From the NCBI GenBank assembly GCA_012656075.1, contig JAAKBF010000151.1, forward strand, positions 992,001 through 1,056,000: a DNA stretch of 64,000 bases, read 5' to 3'. The position numbers and the translations under genes were made by a program. Positions 42,301 through 51,999 of the stretch are shown here, one piece after another. Position 1 is the stretch's first letter. Each line of letters begins with the position of its first letter. A model generated the notes under the pieces. The model searched no databases, was not told the DNA's origin, and was given only the letters and a program-made list of their open reading frames with translations. The stretch is from Phytophthora hibernalis (Eukaryota > Oomycota > Peronosporomycetes > Peronosporales > Peronosporaceae).

Positions 42301-45300
42301 AAGCCTGTAGCCGCACCTTCGATACTGACACCGCCTTCCCCGAGCCGGTCTGGAACAGACTTGGTACAGAGGTCGCGCTGTCGGCCTCAGCACTGGCACC
42401 TCCAACAGCACCATGCACGTCACGCCGTTCGCTCGTCGTGGACGCCGCTACCGACTCCTCCTCGCTGCGAAGCTTTGCCTCATAAGCCTGTAGCCGCACC
42501 TTCGATACTGACACCGCCTTCCCCGAGCCGGTCTGGAACAGACTTGGTACAGAGGTCGCGCTGTCGGCCTCAGCACTGGCACCTCCAACAACACCATGCA
42601 CGTCACGCCGTTCGCTCGTCGTGGACGCCGCTACCGACTCCTCCTCGCTGCGAAGCTTTGCCTCATAAGCCTGTAGCCGCACCTTCGATACTGACACCGC
42701 CTTCCCCGAGCCGGTCTGGAACAGACTTGGTACAGAGGTCGCGCTGTCGGCCTCAGCACTGGCACCTCCAACAGCACCATGCACGTCACGCCGTTCGCTC
42801 GTCGTGGACGCCGCTACCGACTCCTCCTCGCTGCGAAGCTTTGCCTCATAAGCCTGTAGCCGCACCTTCGATACTGACACCGCCTTCCCCGAGCCGGTCT
42901 GGAACAGACTTGGTACAGAGGTCGCGCTGTCGGCCTCAGCACTGGCACCTCCAACAGCACCATGCACGTCACGCCGTTCGCTCGTCGTGGACGCCGCTAC
43001 CGACTCCTCCTCGCTGCGAAGCTTTGCCTCATAAGCCTGTAGCCGCACCTTCGATACTGACACCGCCTTCCCCGAGCCGGTCTGGAACAGACTTGGTACA
43101 GAGGTCGCGCTGTCGGCCTCAGCACTGGCACCTCCAACAACACCATGCACGTCACGCCGTTCGCTCGTCGTGGACGCCGCTACCGACTCCTCCTCGCTGC
43201 GAAGCTTTGCCTCATAAGCCTGTAGCCGCACCTTCGATACTGACACCGCCTTCCCCGAGCCGGTCTGGAACAGACTTGGTACAGAGGTCGCGCTGTCGGC
43301 CTCAGCACTGGCACCTCCAACAACACCATGCACGTCACGCCGTTCGCTCGTCGTGGACGCCGCTACCGACTCCTCCTCGCTGCGAAGCTTTGCCTCATAA
43401 GCCTGTAGCCGCACCTTCGATACTGACACCGCCTTCCCCGAGCCGGTCTGGAACAGACTTGGTACAGAGGTCGCGCTGTCGGCCTCAGCACTGGCACCTC
43501 CAACAACACCATGCACGTCACGCCGTTCGCTCGTCGTGGACGCCGCTACCGACTCCTCCTCGCTGCGAAGCTTTGCCTCATAAGCCTGTAGCCGCACCTT
43601 CGATACTGACACCGCCTTCCCCGAGCCGGTCTGGAACAGACTTGGTACAGAGGTCGCGCTGTCGGCCTCAGCACTGGCACCTCCAACAACACCATGCACG
43701 TCACGCCGTTCGCTCGTCGTGGACGCCGCTACCGACTCCTCCTCGCTGCGAAGCTTTGCCTCATAAGCCTGTAGCCGCACCTTCGATACTGACACCGCCT
43801 TCCCCGAGCCGGTCTGGAACAGACTTGGTACAGAGGTCGCGCTGTCGGCCTCAGCACTGGCACCTCCAACAGCACCATGCACGTCACGCCGTTCGCTCGT
43901 CGTGGACGCCGCTACCGACTCCTCCTCGCTGCGAAGCTTTGCCTCATAAGCCTGTAGCCGCACCTTCGATACTGACACCGCCTTCCCCGAGCCGGTCTGG
44001 AACAGACTTGGTACAGAGGTCGCGCTGTCGGCCTCAGCACTGGCACCTCCAACAACACCATGCACGTCACGCCGTTCGCTCGTCGTGGACGCCGCTACCG
44101 ACTCCTCCTCGCTGCGAAGCTTTGCCTCATAAGCCTGTAGCCGCACCTTCGATACTGACACCGCCTTCCCCGAGCCGGTCTGGAACAGACTTGGTACAGA
44201 GGTCGCGCTGTCGGCCTCAGCACTGGCACCTCCAACAGCACCATGCACGTCACGCCGTTCGCTCGTCGTGGACGCCGCTACCGACTCCTCCTCGCTGCGA
44301 AGCTTTGCCTCATAAGCCTGTAGCCGCACCTTCGATACTGACACCGCCTTCCCCGAGCCGGTCTGGAACAGACTTGGTACAGAGGTCGCGCTGTCGGCCT
44401 CAGCACTGGCACCTCCAACAACACCATGCACGTCACGCCGTTCGCTCGTCGTGGACGCCGCTACCGACTCCTCCTCGCTGCGAAGCTTTGCCTCATAAGC
44501 CTGTAGCCGCACCTTCGATACTGACACCGCCTTCCCCGAGCCGGTCTGGAACAGACTTGGTACAGAGGTCGCGCTGTCGGCCTCAGCACTGGCACCTCCA
44601 ACAACACCATGCACGTCACGCCGTTCGCTCGTCGTGGACGCCGCTACCGACTCCTCCTCGCTGCGAAGCTTTGCCTCATAAGCCTGTAGCCGCACCTTCG
44701 ATACTGACACCGCCTTCCCCGAGCCGGTCTGGAACAGACTTGGTACAGAGGTCGCGCTGTCGGCCTTAGCACTGGCACCTCCAACAGCACCATGCACGTC
44801 ACGCCGTTCGCTCGTCGTGGACGCCGCTGCCGACTCCTCCTCGCTGCGAAGCTTTGCCTCATAAGCCTGTAGCCGCACCTTCGATACTGACACCGCCTTC
44901 CCCGAGCCGGTCTGGAACAGACTTGGTACAGAGGTCGCGCTGTCGGCCTCAGCACTGGCACCTCCAACAACACCATGCACGTCACGCCGTTCGCTCGTCG
45001 TGGACGCCGCTGCCGACTCCTCCTCGCTGCGAAGCTTTGCCTCATAAGCCTGTAGCCGCACCTTCGATACTGACACCGCCTTCCCGAGCCGGTCTGGAAC
45101 AGACTTGGTACAGAGGTCGCGCTGTCGGCCTTAGCACTGGCACCTCCAACAGCACCATGCACGTCACGCCGTTCGCTCGTCGTGGACGCCGCTGCCGACT
45201 CCTCCTCGCTGCGAAGCTTTGCCTCATAAGCCTGTAGCCGCACCTTCGATACTGACACCGCCTTCCCCGAACCGGTCTCGAAAAGTGTAGGCGCGAAGTT

Positions 45301-46317
45301 TTGATTTTGGTCGGAGTGGTGTGTTTTGGTCGCTATGGGTTTTCGAAGAGGTTGGGGATCCCGTGAGAATTCTTCGAAAAGCTTGTCTGTGTAGTCTGTT
45401 AGCCGATCTTTGGAAACTGCAACTGTCTTCCTGACGCAGTTTGAAAGAGGCTGGGCACCGTTGTCCCGGACTTGCTTGTTCCAATCGCCGACAACTCGTC
45501 ACGAACATTTGCAGCGTTGTTCTCCGCATCGTCAGAAAATATTGCGGGTCCATTCGCCGTGGAAAGGTCGACATCATCAGGTTGGGAGTTCTGTGAGTTA
45601 ACTGTCAAGACCTCCGTCGTCACCTGAACGGTATGTACTTGGTTGTGAGCGGAAGAGTCCTCGTCGAGATCAGCCACTTCAGCTTTTCCTCCTTCAAGCA
45701 CCATATTAGCAGCGTATCCCTGCATGTTACCACTCGCCTCACAAACCACCTCTCGCGTCTGAAACAAGCTAGAAACTGCAGTCGGAGACGTACCAGCTGA
45801 CTCATTTCCTACTTCACTATCCACTGTCGTTGTTGCACCATGAATACGTGCGTCTGTATCAGTCTCTGAGGGTTTACCGCCTGTATCTGTATTACCGCTA
45901 GCTCCGCTCAGCTGTGACTCCGCATACTCTTGCGTCCAGGGTGGCTGTGTGACCTCCTCAGAGCTCCAGAGTCCAGTGGACTGTGTACTACTGGTAAGAG
46001 GTGGACTTGGAGGTTCTGCATGTGGTGACTGGGATGTTTCTGTCCGTCTGCGCTTCCTGCTGGGGCTGCGCGCACTGTTGCGGCTCTTGCGTCTTCCCGC
46101 TCTCCTCGTCGATGGATCCTCCAACGACAGCCGCGCCACCTTCTCGTCCTGGAACATGAGGATCTGCATGGCCGTGTCGAAGTCCTGCTCGAAGACCAGC
46201 AGCTTGTCGAATGCCTCGCGCCATTTGACCGCATCGCCTTCCTGCGCCTGCATGTTTGTGAGTGCGGAATGGTTTTTGGCGCGGCGGAGTGGTGTACACC
46301 AACTGACCATCACTCAT
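36394..46317 (-). CDS. BRCA2: BRCA2 homologue with a giant BRC-repeat array (frame broken at a few sites)
   Basis: BRCA2 loads RAD51 onto DNA for homologous recombination. Probable start ATG 46317 (MSDGQLVYTTPPRQKPF), followed by a frame change near 46245. The N-terminal 290 residues are acidic and Ser/Thr-rich with an NLS-like RKRRR. A canonical BRC repeat (FQTASGR at about 45435) precedes 33 copies of a 61-residue BRC unit. Next come a basic linker with a KEN box (GGDKENVHP) and KKRR. The DNA-binding domain follows: helical domain (WFLNHYRWIVWKLAAMERLF, then RSIVKKILHRDASSLSCMVL), OB1 (LTDGWYSVYAVPDAPLAAML) and further OB-type strands (NSTRRVRFDTRLG). The C-terminal tail continues past a frame change near 36668 to 36394. 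Other breaks: 45433, 45083 and 41607. The total is about 3,300 codons, mostly repeats. The identification is strong; the exact repeat number depends on the assembly. Confidence 0.9.
39296..45285 (-). repeat. 33-copy, 183-bp tandem array encoding BRC repeats
   Basis: The CCCCGAGCCGG word (encoding the SGSG part of the motif) recurs every 183 bp from 39411 to 41607 (13 copies), then from 41789 to 45083 (19), then 45265 (1). The only period breaks are two single-C deletions, at 41607 and 45083. Units are nearly identical; the few variable positions are ESV/ESA, HGV/HGA, ASAE/ASAK, SEEES/SEVES and LQAYE/LQTYE. The oldest-looking units are the edge copies: 45265 (LFETGSGK) and the last one (ESIAAS...VRGAVGNID). 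This reflects recent expansion or strong homogenisation. Confidence 0.95.
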
Positions 46318-46357
46318 GATACCGAACTGTAATATTGCATCTTGAAGAGACGCAACG

Positions 46358-46934
46358 ATGCCGCAGCCTGTGCTCAACCTGGGTCTGCTGGGCGCGGCGA
46401 GTAAGGACACCGCGGAGAAGAGGGGAGAGGAAAGCAAGTTCGACCATGTCATGGAGCTACAGGAGGAGCCCATTCTGGTGAGATCTCTGCCTGATTGGGA
46501 CGATATCTGTATCGGAGTGACGGGACTCGTGCTGTAGATTACATTTCTGCTACCAGACGACTCGACGGTGTCCAACGAGGTACTAAGTAGTAGTACACTT
46601 TTGTGGTGGTTAGCTTGTTTATTGTGGTGGTTCTGAAGTTGTGGTGCCTTGCTTTTCAGTTCAAGAAGGGCCACACCATTGCTGTGCTGAAGGCTTTCCT
46701 GGAGGACGAGTACGACCTCAAGCAAGATCAAACGGTGTGTGGAAGGTTTTGGTCTTGCTGATCGTAGTTCCGTAGTTGCTGACCTTTTATCTCTGAACTC
46801 AGCAACTTTTCCTGGATGACACCATTCTGCTGGACCCGTTCTCCTTGACGGACTTCCCGTGCGTCTTGGAGGCGGATACCATCGAAGTCCAAGTGAGATT
46901 CTGCAGCTCGGACGACACCATGAGCCGCAAGTGA
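46358..46934 (+). CDS. Ubiquitin-like domain protein, four exons
   Basis: Exons 46358-46477, 46538-46579, 46660-46734 and 46803-46934, with GT..AG introns at 46478-46537, 46580-46659 and 46735-46802, keep one frame and give 122 residues. Residues 1-35 are a charged leader (MPQPVLNLGLLGAASKD). From residue about 40 the sequence ITFLLPDDSTVSNEFKKGHT, then VLKAFLEDEYDLKQDQTQLF, LDDTILLDPFSLTDFPCVLE, follows the beta-beta-alpha-beta-beta pattern of ubiquitin-like folds. There is no C-terminal di-glycine (it ends TMSRK), so conjugation is unlikely. The start codon is only 40 bp from the divergent BRCA2 start. I do not recognise the specific orthologue. Confidence 0.7.
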
Positions 46935-46992
46935 AGCAGGCATAGGTTGTATTGGCGCTTTGTTGTTGCTGCTGATCAAAGTGATTGGTGTG

Positions 46993-47027
46993 ATGAACAC
47001 TATATATGTGTCCCACGTAAATATGTA
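46993..47027 (+). promoter_or_regulatory. Upstream motif shared with the seryl-tRNA synthetase gene
   Basis: ATGAACACTATATATGTG followed by TCC lies 92 bases upstream of the NDUFA1-like start. A near-identical block (ATGAACACCATATATGTTCC) lies at 51923, 77 bases upstream of the synthetase start, in the same orientation. Confidence 0.45.
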
Positions 47028-47062
47028 CACCACTCCATCTTTATTTTGAGGCCTCCCCCGCC

Positions 47063-47078
47063 GCTCATTCGCCAGACT
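47063..47078 (+). promoter_or_regulatory. Oomycete-type initiator (Inr)
   Basis: GCTCATTCGCCAGACT begins 22 bases before the start codon. It matches the first seven positions and the internal CA of the oomycete consensus GCTCATTYYNCAWTTT. Confidence 0.5.
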
Positions 47079-47084
47079 CTCAGG

Positions 47085-47365
47085 ATGCCGTACCAAGTGC
47101 TGCCCGGCCTCGTGGTCATCTCCGTCGCCTTTTCGCTCATGGGCGTGGGCTTCGGCGCTATCAACAAGATGCAGGCCCGCGACAAGATGCAGGTTTGTCC
47201 GCCGTCGCGCGCTTGGTTGGCTGCGTATTTCCAACGTACACTGTTCGTTTGTGATGTGTGGACTTTCAGAGCAAGCTGGAGCTGCTGACGGACTGGGACC
47301 GCATGATGGACGAGCGGGACCGGAAACTGGCGGCGAGGGTGGCGGCGTTCAATGCGAAACAATAG
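47085..47365 (+). CDS. NDUFA1: Complex I subunit NDUFA1 (MWFE)-like, two exons
   Basis: Exon 1 47085-47192 (36 codons) and exon 2 47270-47365, with a GT..AG intron of 77 bases, give 67 residues; human MWFE has 70. MPYQVLPGLVVISVAFSLMG supplies the N-terminal LPG and single membrane helix. The second exon carries LLTDWDRMMDERDRKLAARV, equivalent to the conserved W-x-LMERDRR segment. The protein is an accessory membrane subunit of mitochondrial NADH dehydrogenase. An Inr-like element is 22 bases upstream. Small size and splicing hide it from simple ORF searches. Confidence 0.75.
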
Positions 47366-48209
47366 CAGACCGTCGACGGGGAATGAGGAGCCATCTCGAC
47401 AGTGTTAAACGAACAGCGCGAACGGGCAGGCAGGTGCTCAGTATTGGACAAGCAACCGGGATTTCAAGAATTTATTCCCGTCCCCGCTCGCGACTTGAAC
47501 CGACCATCTTGGCGCTCCGGGGAAAGTGAACTACGTGGAGAAAACATAAAAGGAAAAGAGTAAAGAAGGAAGCAGGACAAGCAGCACGCTCGCTCGATGA
47601 CTTCGAGATGTATTTGGTTATATACCCGGGTCAACAGCTCGCTTGATGGGAGTTTTGAGTTCTGCAGATGTCGAACAAGATACATTGGGCTGTGGTACAG
47701 ATGTGCAGGCCGTAGCACACGTGGCTCGAAGCAAAGATCTTCCTGCGCTACCGGTAGATTCTGGTCGGCACCAAGCAGAGCTGGCATCAAGCGCGCGTTT
47801 GGGATTACCTACCTCGTGTTGCGACGGCAAGCCACTCAAAAGCATCCTGCATGATGCACAGTGCAGCATTGCACCATGTCCGCCACAATCAAACTTCCTT
47901 GCTTCAGCTCTTGGATATGCATGTTTGTCGACATGTTAGTTTAGTTAATAAGAAATCCGAGCCCTGCCACGGTCCCCTCCGCGACTCCATATTGTTAGAG
48001 CCACAGCGAGATCCCGCGCCCAGGTAGCTCCTTCTCTCTCTCGCACCTCCACTACGTGTCACGCCACCACGAAAGGCCGAAGTTCTCATCGGGAAAATAC
48101 TAGTACAAAAGCGGGCAGTTCCGCGCGTCATCACACATCTATACCCTCTCTCTTCTCGCTCGCTCCCTCCCTCCTCTCTCGCAGTTGGATACTTGACGGC
48201 GACGGGTGC
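47366..48209. other. Intergenic
   Basis: No gene recognised on either strand. It lies downstream of two converging genes. Confidence 0.5.
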
Positions 48210-48661
48210 TTACTCCTTGGCGCCGGGGCAGTTCCGGGCCCAGTGGCCGGTCTCGCCGCACTGATAGCACTTGTCCTCGCTCGGGCCGCTGTCGTCGGGG
48301 CAGTCACGACGCAGGTGGCCGGACTGACCGCAGTGGTGGCACTTACGCGACTCGCGCAGCTCCGCGGGGCAGTCGCGACGCAGGTGGCCGGACTCTCCGC
48401 AGTTGTGGCACTTGGGCGGCTGAACGTCCTCGGGGCAGTCGCGACGGATGTGTCCAACCTGGCCGCAGTTGTGGCACGCACGGCCGCCCGTGGGGCAGTC
48501 GCGCTTGAGGTGGCCGGTCTTGCCGCAGCCGAAGCACGCGGCGCCGCTGTTGAAGCCGCCGGCGAAGCCTCCTCCTGGGACGGGGCCTCGGGGCAGTCGC
48601 GGCGGATGTGGCCGGACTGGCCGCAGTTGTGGCACTTGCGCTGGTCAGATGTCGTCTCCAT
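48210..48661 (-). CDS. CNBP: CCHC zinc-knuckle protein (CNBP/Gis2-like), one frame change
   Basis: Start ATG 48661 (METTSDQRK). Six CX2CX4HX4C knuckles follow: CHNCGQSGHIRRDC, CFGCGKTGHLKRDC, CHNCGQVGHIRRDC, CHNCGESGHLRRDC, CHHCGQSGHLRRDC and CYQCGETGHWARNC. The first lies in a different frame from the other five; the switch falls in the C-rich stretch near 48595. Between knuckles 1 and 2 is a short Gly-rich linker. Proteins of this type bind single-stranded nucleic acid and regulate translation. A likely 3' splice site (TTTCTTTTGCAG) ends 8 bases before the ATG, indicating a 5'-UTR intron. Confidence 0.85.
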
Positions 48662-49342
48662 TCTTGATACTGCAAAAGAAACAGAAAGATACGCGTTAGT
48701 TCTTGTGTTTTCCTCCCTCAAAACGTAGTGGCGGCAGTAGGCCGGTCAAGAACGTCTCTATGAAGATCCCACTCCGCCAGCCTACTGCTGCCGTTGTGCT
48801 ATGCTCTCCAAGCTCACCTCTTGTCTTGGATTCTTCCGCAGAAATGACACGCCAAAAGCACGGCGCCGGTGAGATCCCCACGCGTCCTCCGATAGATTGG
48901 TTCCTGGGAACTCGAGGTTTTACGGAAAAACCTTGTGGGCCAAAGGGTGCGCTGGGCGGGGCGACATCGCAACGCCGTGTCTTTGGCCCGAGCGTTCCAT
49001 ACTGGGGCCAAGTCAATTATTGATCATGACCGCTTTGGAGCCTACACCGGCAGGCATCAAGCCGGGTGCACACTTGCAGCGCGACTACCCAAGGTGCGAA
49101 AAACGAGCCGCTGTTGACTCATTATTAATAACAACGACAGCAATTCCGAGCGCAGCGCGCAATGTAAATCGTGCTTCCCCGACTGTGGATGTGGTAGCAG
49201 TCAAGCATGGAACAAAATCTCTGCGGCGGTCCAGGCGAGTCATCCCTCCTCCGCGGTCCACCCCATTTTCCCCCAATCAGCGACTGATGCGTGTCCCATT
49301 GGATGCAATTCCGACGCGGATTCTGACCAATCCTGGGGCGGA
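48662..49342. other. Intergenic with the CNBP 5' UTR intron
   Basis: A splice acceptor at about 48670 and a possible donor GTGAGC near 48818 (minus strand) suggest a 5'-UTR intron. Otherwise no gene seen. Confidence 0.4.
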
Positions 49343-51820
49343 TCACTCCAGCTTCAACTTGGTTGACACGCAACGACACCGCGACCAGCGGAACAAAGCT
49401 GCAACACCGGACTTGCTCGCCACGAAGCCGAGCGCCAGACCCACAGGCGACCACGGAGCTCTGCACAGCCATGCCAGTACTTGATCCATCCACTGCCGCA
49501 TCGCTGAGGCTTCAGCGATCTCCAGCGCAAGCTTGGACGATGCAGACGACTCTGGCCAGTGATGTTGCACAAACGCTGCGAGTGACGGGTTTCCACGCTC
49601 CAGAGGCGGCAAATACTCCCTCGCAAACGTCCTCGTCCACCACTGTGGGTCGCTGCTGTTGTCTAAGATCTTGGCTGTGGGGAGCGCTTGATACCACGAC
49701 GTGTTCAGACGCGTAAAGTCGTAGTAGTAGAGCTGCGCGCGAATTGCGTCCGGCGGGGCGTCGGTAAACGGGTCACGCGTCACATCGAGCAACTCCTTCA
49801 CATCGGAGGAGCCGTCCAGAAGCTTGGCCACGAGATGCACCAGCCACGGAGCGCTTTGATAGTCGCCCAGCGCGGCAAACCACATTTGCCAGTCCAGTCG
49901 TGGGTGAAAAGGGGCCACCAAGCGCGGCGCGGACATCACGTCGCCAGGCTTGTACTTGAAGTGATATGCTTCCCACGTCCGGCCGCCGTCTTGTGTGCCC
50001 TCCAGAATAATCTCTGGTCGAGCTACGACCGAAATCCGCTGTCCATTGTCGAGCTCCACCTGGCCCACGCCAGTCATGCTGCGAAATAGGCCGTACGCAC
50101 TGGTAACACGGTATTTCTCGGTCGAGCGATAAGCGGAGACGACGAAAGGAGGAACCAACTGCTGGAAGGAATTGTCCAGCACTGACAGAGTGAAGACACT
50201 GCTCGTGAAGATCCACATGCTCGCCACCGAGGTCGTCAGGAGATAGAACAACCGCAATACGAGTCGTTTTCTGGAATAGGATGCTGTTTTGAAGCCACGA
50301 TCCGAGTGGGAGCAGGTCCGAACAAACTGCCAGCAGCTTGAGCACACCACCAGTAGCACGGAGAAAAGCGCGCAGCGGGGCAAAATGACTTCAAGCCATG
50401 CCTGGATATCTTCTACGCTTGGAAGCAACTGGATCCTTGTGGCAAGTAATAGCTCCTGGAAGCTCCGCTCACGTTGGTCTCCGGGCGGGGCATCTTGTAC
50501 AGTCATTTCAAATAATTTATGCCACGTGAAGACGCAGAGCCCAAAGCTGCTCAATAGCATACCTTTCGAAATGAGCGCGTGCGTTTGAAATGTGTGCCAC
50601 GCTGAGTCGACTTGAGCAACCCATGACTTCCGTGCCGTTGCTGCTTCCGTTTTGGAGCCGTCATTGTCCAATTTCGCCTGACTGTCGATATCAAGTAGTG
50701 CCACCGCCAGAACGATGGTCAGCAAGTTGAAGAAATTGTAGTTCCCCGTGAGGATAATTGAAATCTGAAGCGCGATCTGCTGGATGGCTCCAACTCTTCG
50801 CAGCGTGGTATGAGGCGCAAGCAGGAAGAACGTCCATGGGCCTTCGATGAGAAGTGTGACGGCTACAGCGAGGCGGTTGATGATCGGCTAACAAATACGC
50901 GTCAATCTCTTGTTGATCATCGCAAAGGTCACGTCAAAATGCCCACTCACCGGGACCTGTAACGCGTACCAGCCGAGCGGTAACGGCAGTGGCTGCGATG
51001 CGAAATGAAAGTCAAGCGCAGTGAGTCCAAGCCACGTAGGGCAGCGCGATTGGATCTTAACGGCCCCGGACATAAGCATAAACTTGAAGAACAGGAAGCG
51101 AAGCGTCCAGACTGCAGCAGCCGGGGTCTCGAAAACCTCGTCCACTTTGTTATGCCACCAGGGGGCCAACAACACCGCTAAAACACCGACTTCCAGCAGG
51201 AATGAGTCCCATTGGAACTGCATGAATGTTTGACCGCACTGCACGATGGACAGATAGCTGATCCACAAGAACATGAGCGGTCCAGCGGTGCGCCACAATG
51301 GATGAATCACTCCAAGCACAGCTACGGTGACGCCCACCAGGCAAATCACTTCCATACAGAAGCTCGGAGTCCATTGCAACGGCTCGTGCAGCCATACGAG
51401 CGTGGGAAACCTGCTGACGATCCACTCGAGGATCGAAGCGTCATCTGAACCTGCTGCTGCATACTGGCGCTTTATACTCTGGAGGAAGACGTCCACAGGC
51501 TCAATACCATTCCTGAGCAAAGATACACAAAGCGGGCGTGAACAAAGCGGACAGCAGTGAGCAAACATTCCTCTCTGAGCCCCCGTTCGCAGCATGAAGC
51601 TCCTGCTTCGAGACTTCCGTGCACTATCGCCCCCGTCAAGAAGACGGGGATTCAGCACACGCAGCGAAGAGGTTGAATCGTTCGAGGACGCAGTAACAAA
51701 ACGATGGGAAGGTAACGTACTCGCCGTAGAGCCCGCGCACTTGCACTCGGATGGAAGCGAAAGCTGCCGCGTATATGGCGCAAATACAAATGAGGAAGGA
51801 ATCTCTAGGAAGCGCAGCAT
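49343..51820 (-). CDS. Lipase maturation factor (LMF1/LMF2 family), spliced
   Basis: A multi-pass ER membrane protein that in animals helps secreted lipases fold. The N-terminal part (about 51820-51721) has FASIRVQVRGLYGE. A GT..AG intron 51513-51720 joins it in frame to NGIEPVDVFLQSI, the expected GLYG-x-NGI-xPV signature. The middle exon has LMSGAVKIQSRCPTWLGLTA, LDFHF-SQPLP-PLGWYALQVP. A second intron, 50888-50950 (GTGAGT..TTAG), leads to the last exon, with VAPFHPRLDWQMWFAALGDY and APPDAIRAQLYYYDFTRLNT. All family signatures are present in order. The first codon is uncertain: ATG 51820 requires a one-base change nearby. Confidence 0.85.
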
Positions 51821-51922
51821 TGGCGCGTGCCGCCGTCGGCGAGCAGGGATTGACGACGCCGTCGGATTCGCCGTCGGATAACAACAAGCATAAAACCGTA
51901 TCTTACCGGTATCTTTGATGTT

Positions 51923-51945
51923 ATGAACACCATATATGTTCCATA
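51923..51945 (+). promoter_or_regulatory. Upstream motif shared with the NDUFA1-like gene
   Basis: ATGAACACCATATATGTTCC, 77 bases upstream of the synthetase start. It matches the block at 46993 with one substitution and one base gap across about 20 positions. Confidence 0.45.
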
Positions 51946-51999
51946 CACAAATGTATGTTTCACACACTGCACATCACTGGGCCGCACATCTCAGTTAAA

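Noticed and set aside
39224..44769. Long plus-strand open frames (up to 886 codons) over the repeat array
   Set aside because: They are shadows: a 183-bp period is divisible by three, so any frame open in one unit stays open in all. The minus strand carries the BRC motifs and the BRCA2 domains on both sides.
39296..45285. CRISPR or satellite array
   Set aside because: Units are contiguous without spacers, keep a coding period of 61 codons and encode a known motif inside a larger gene.
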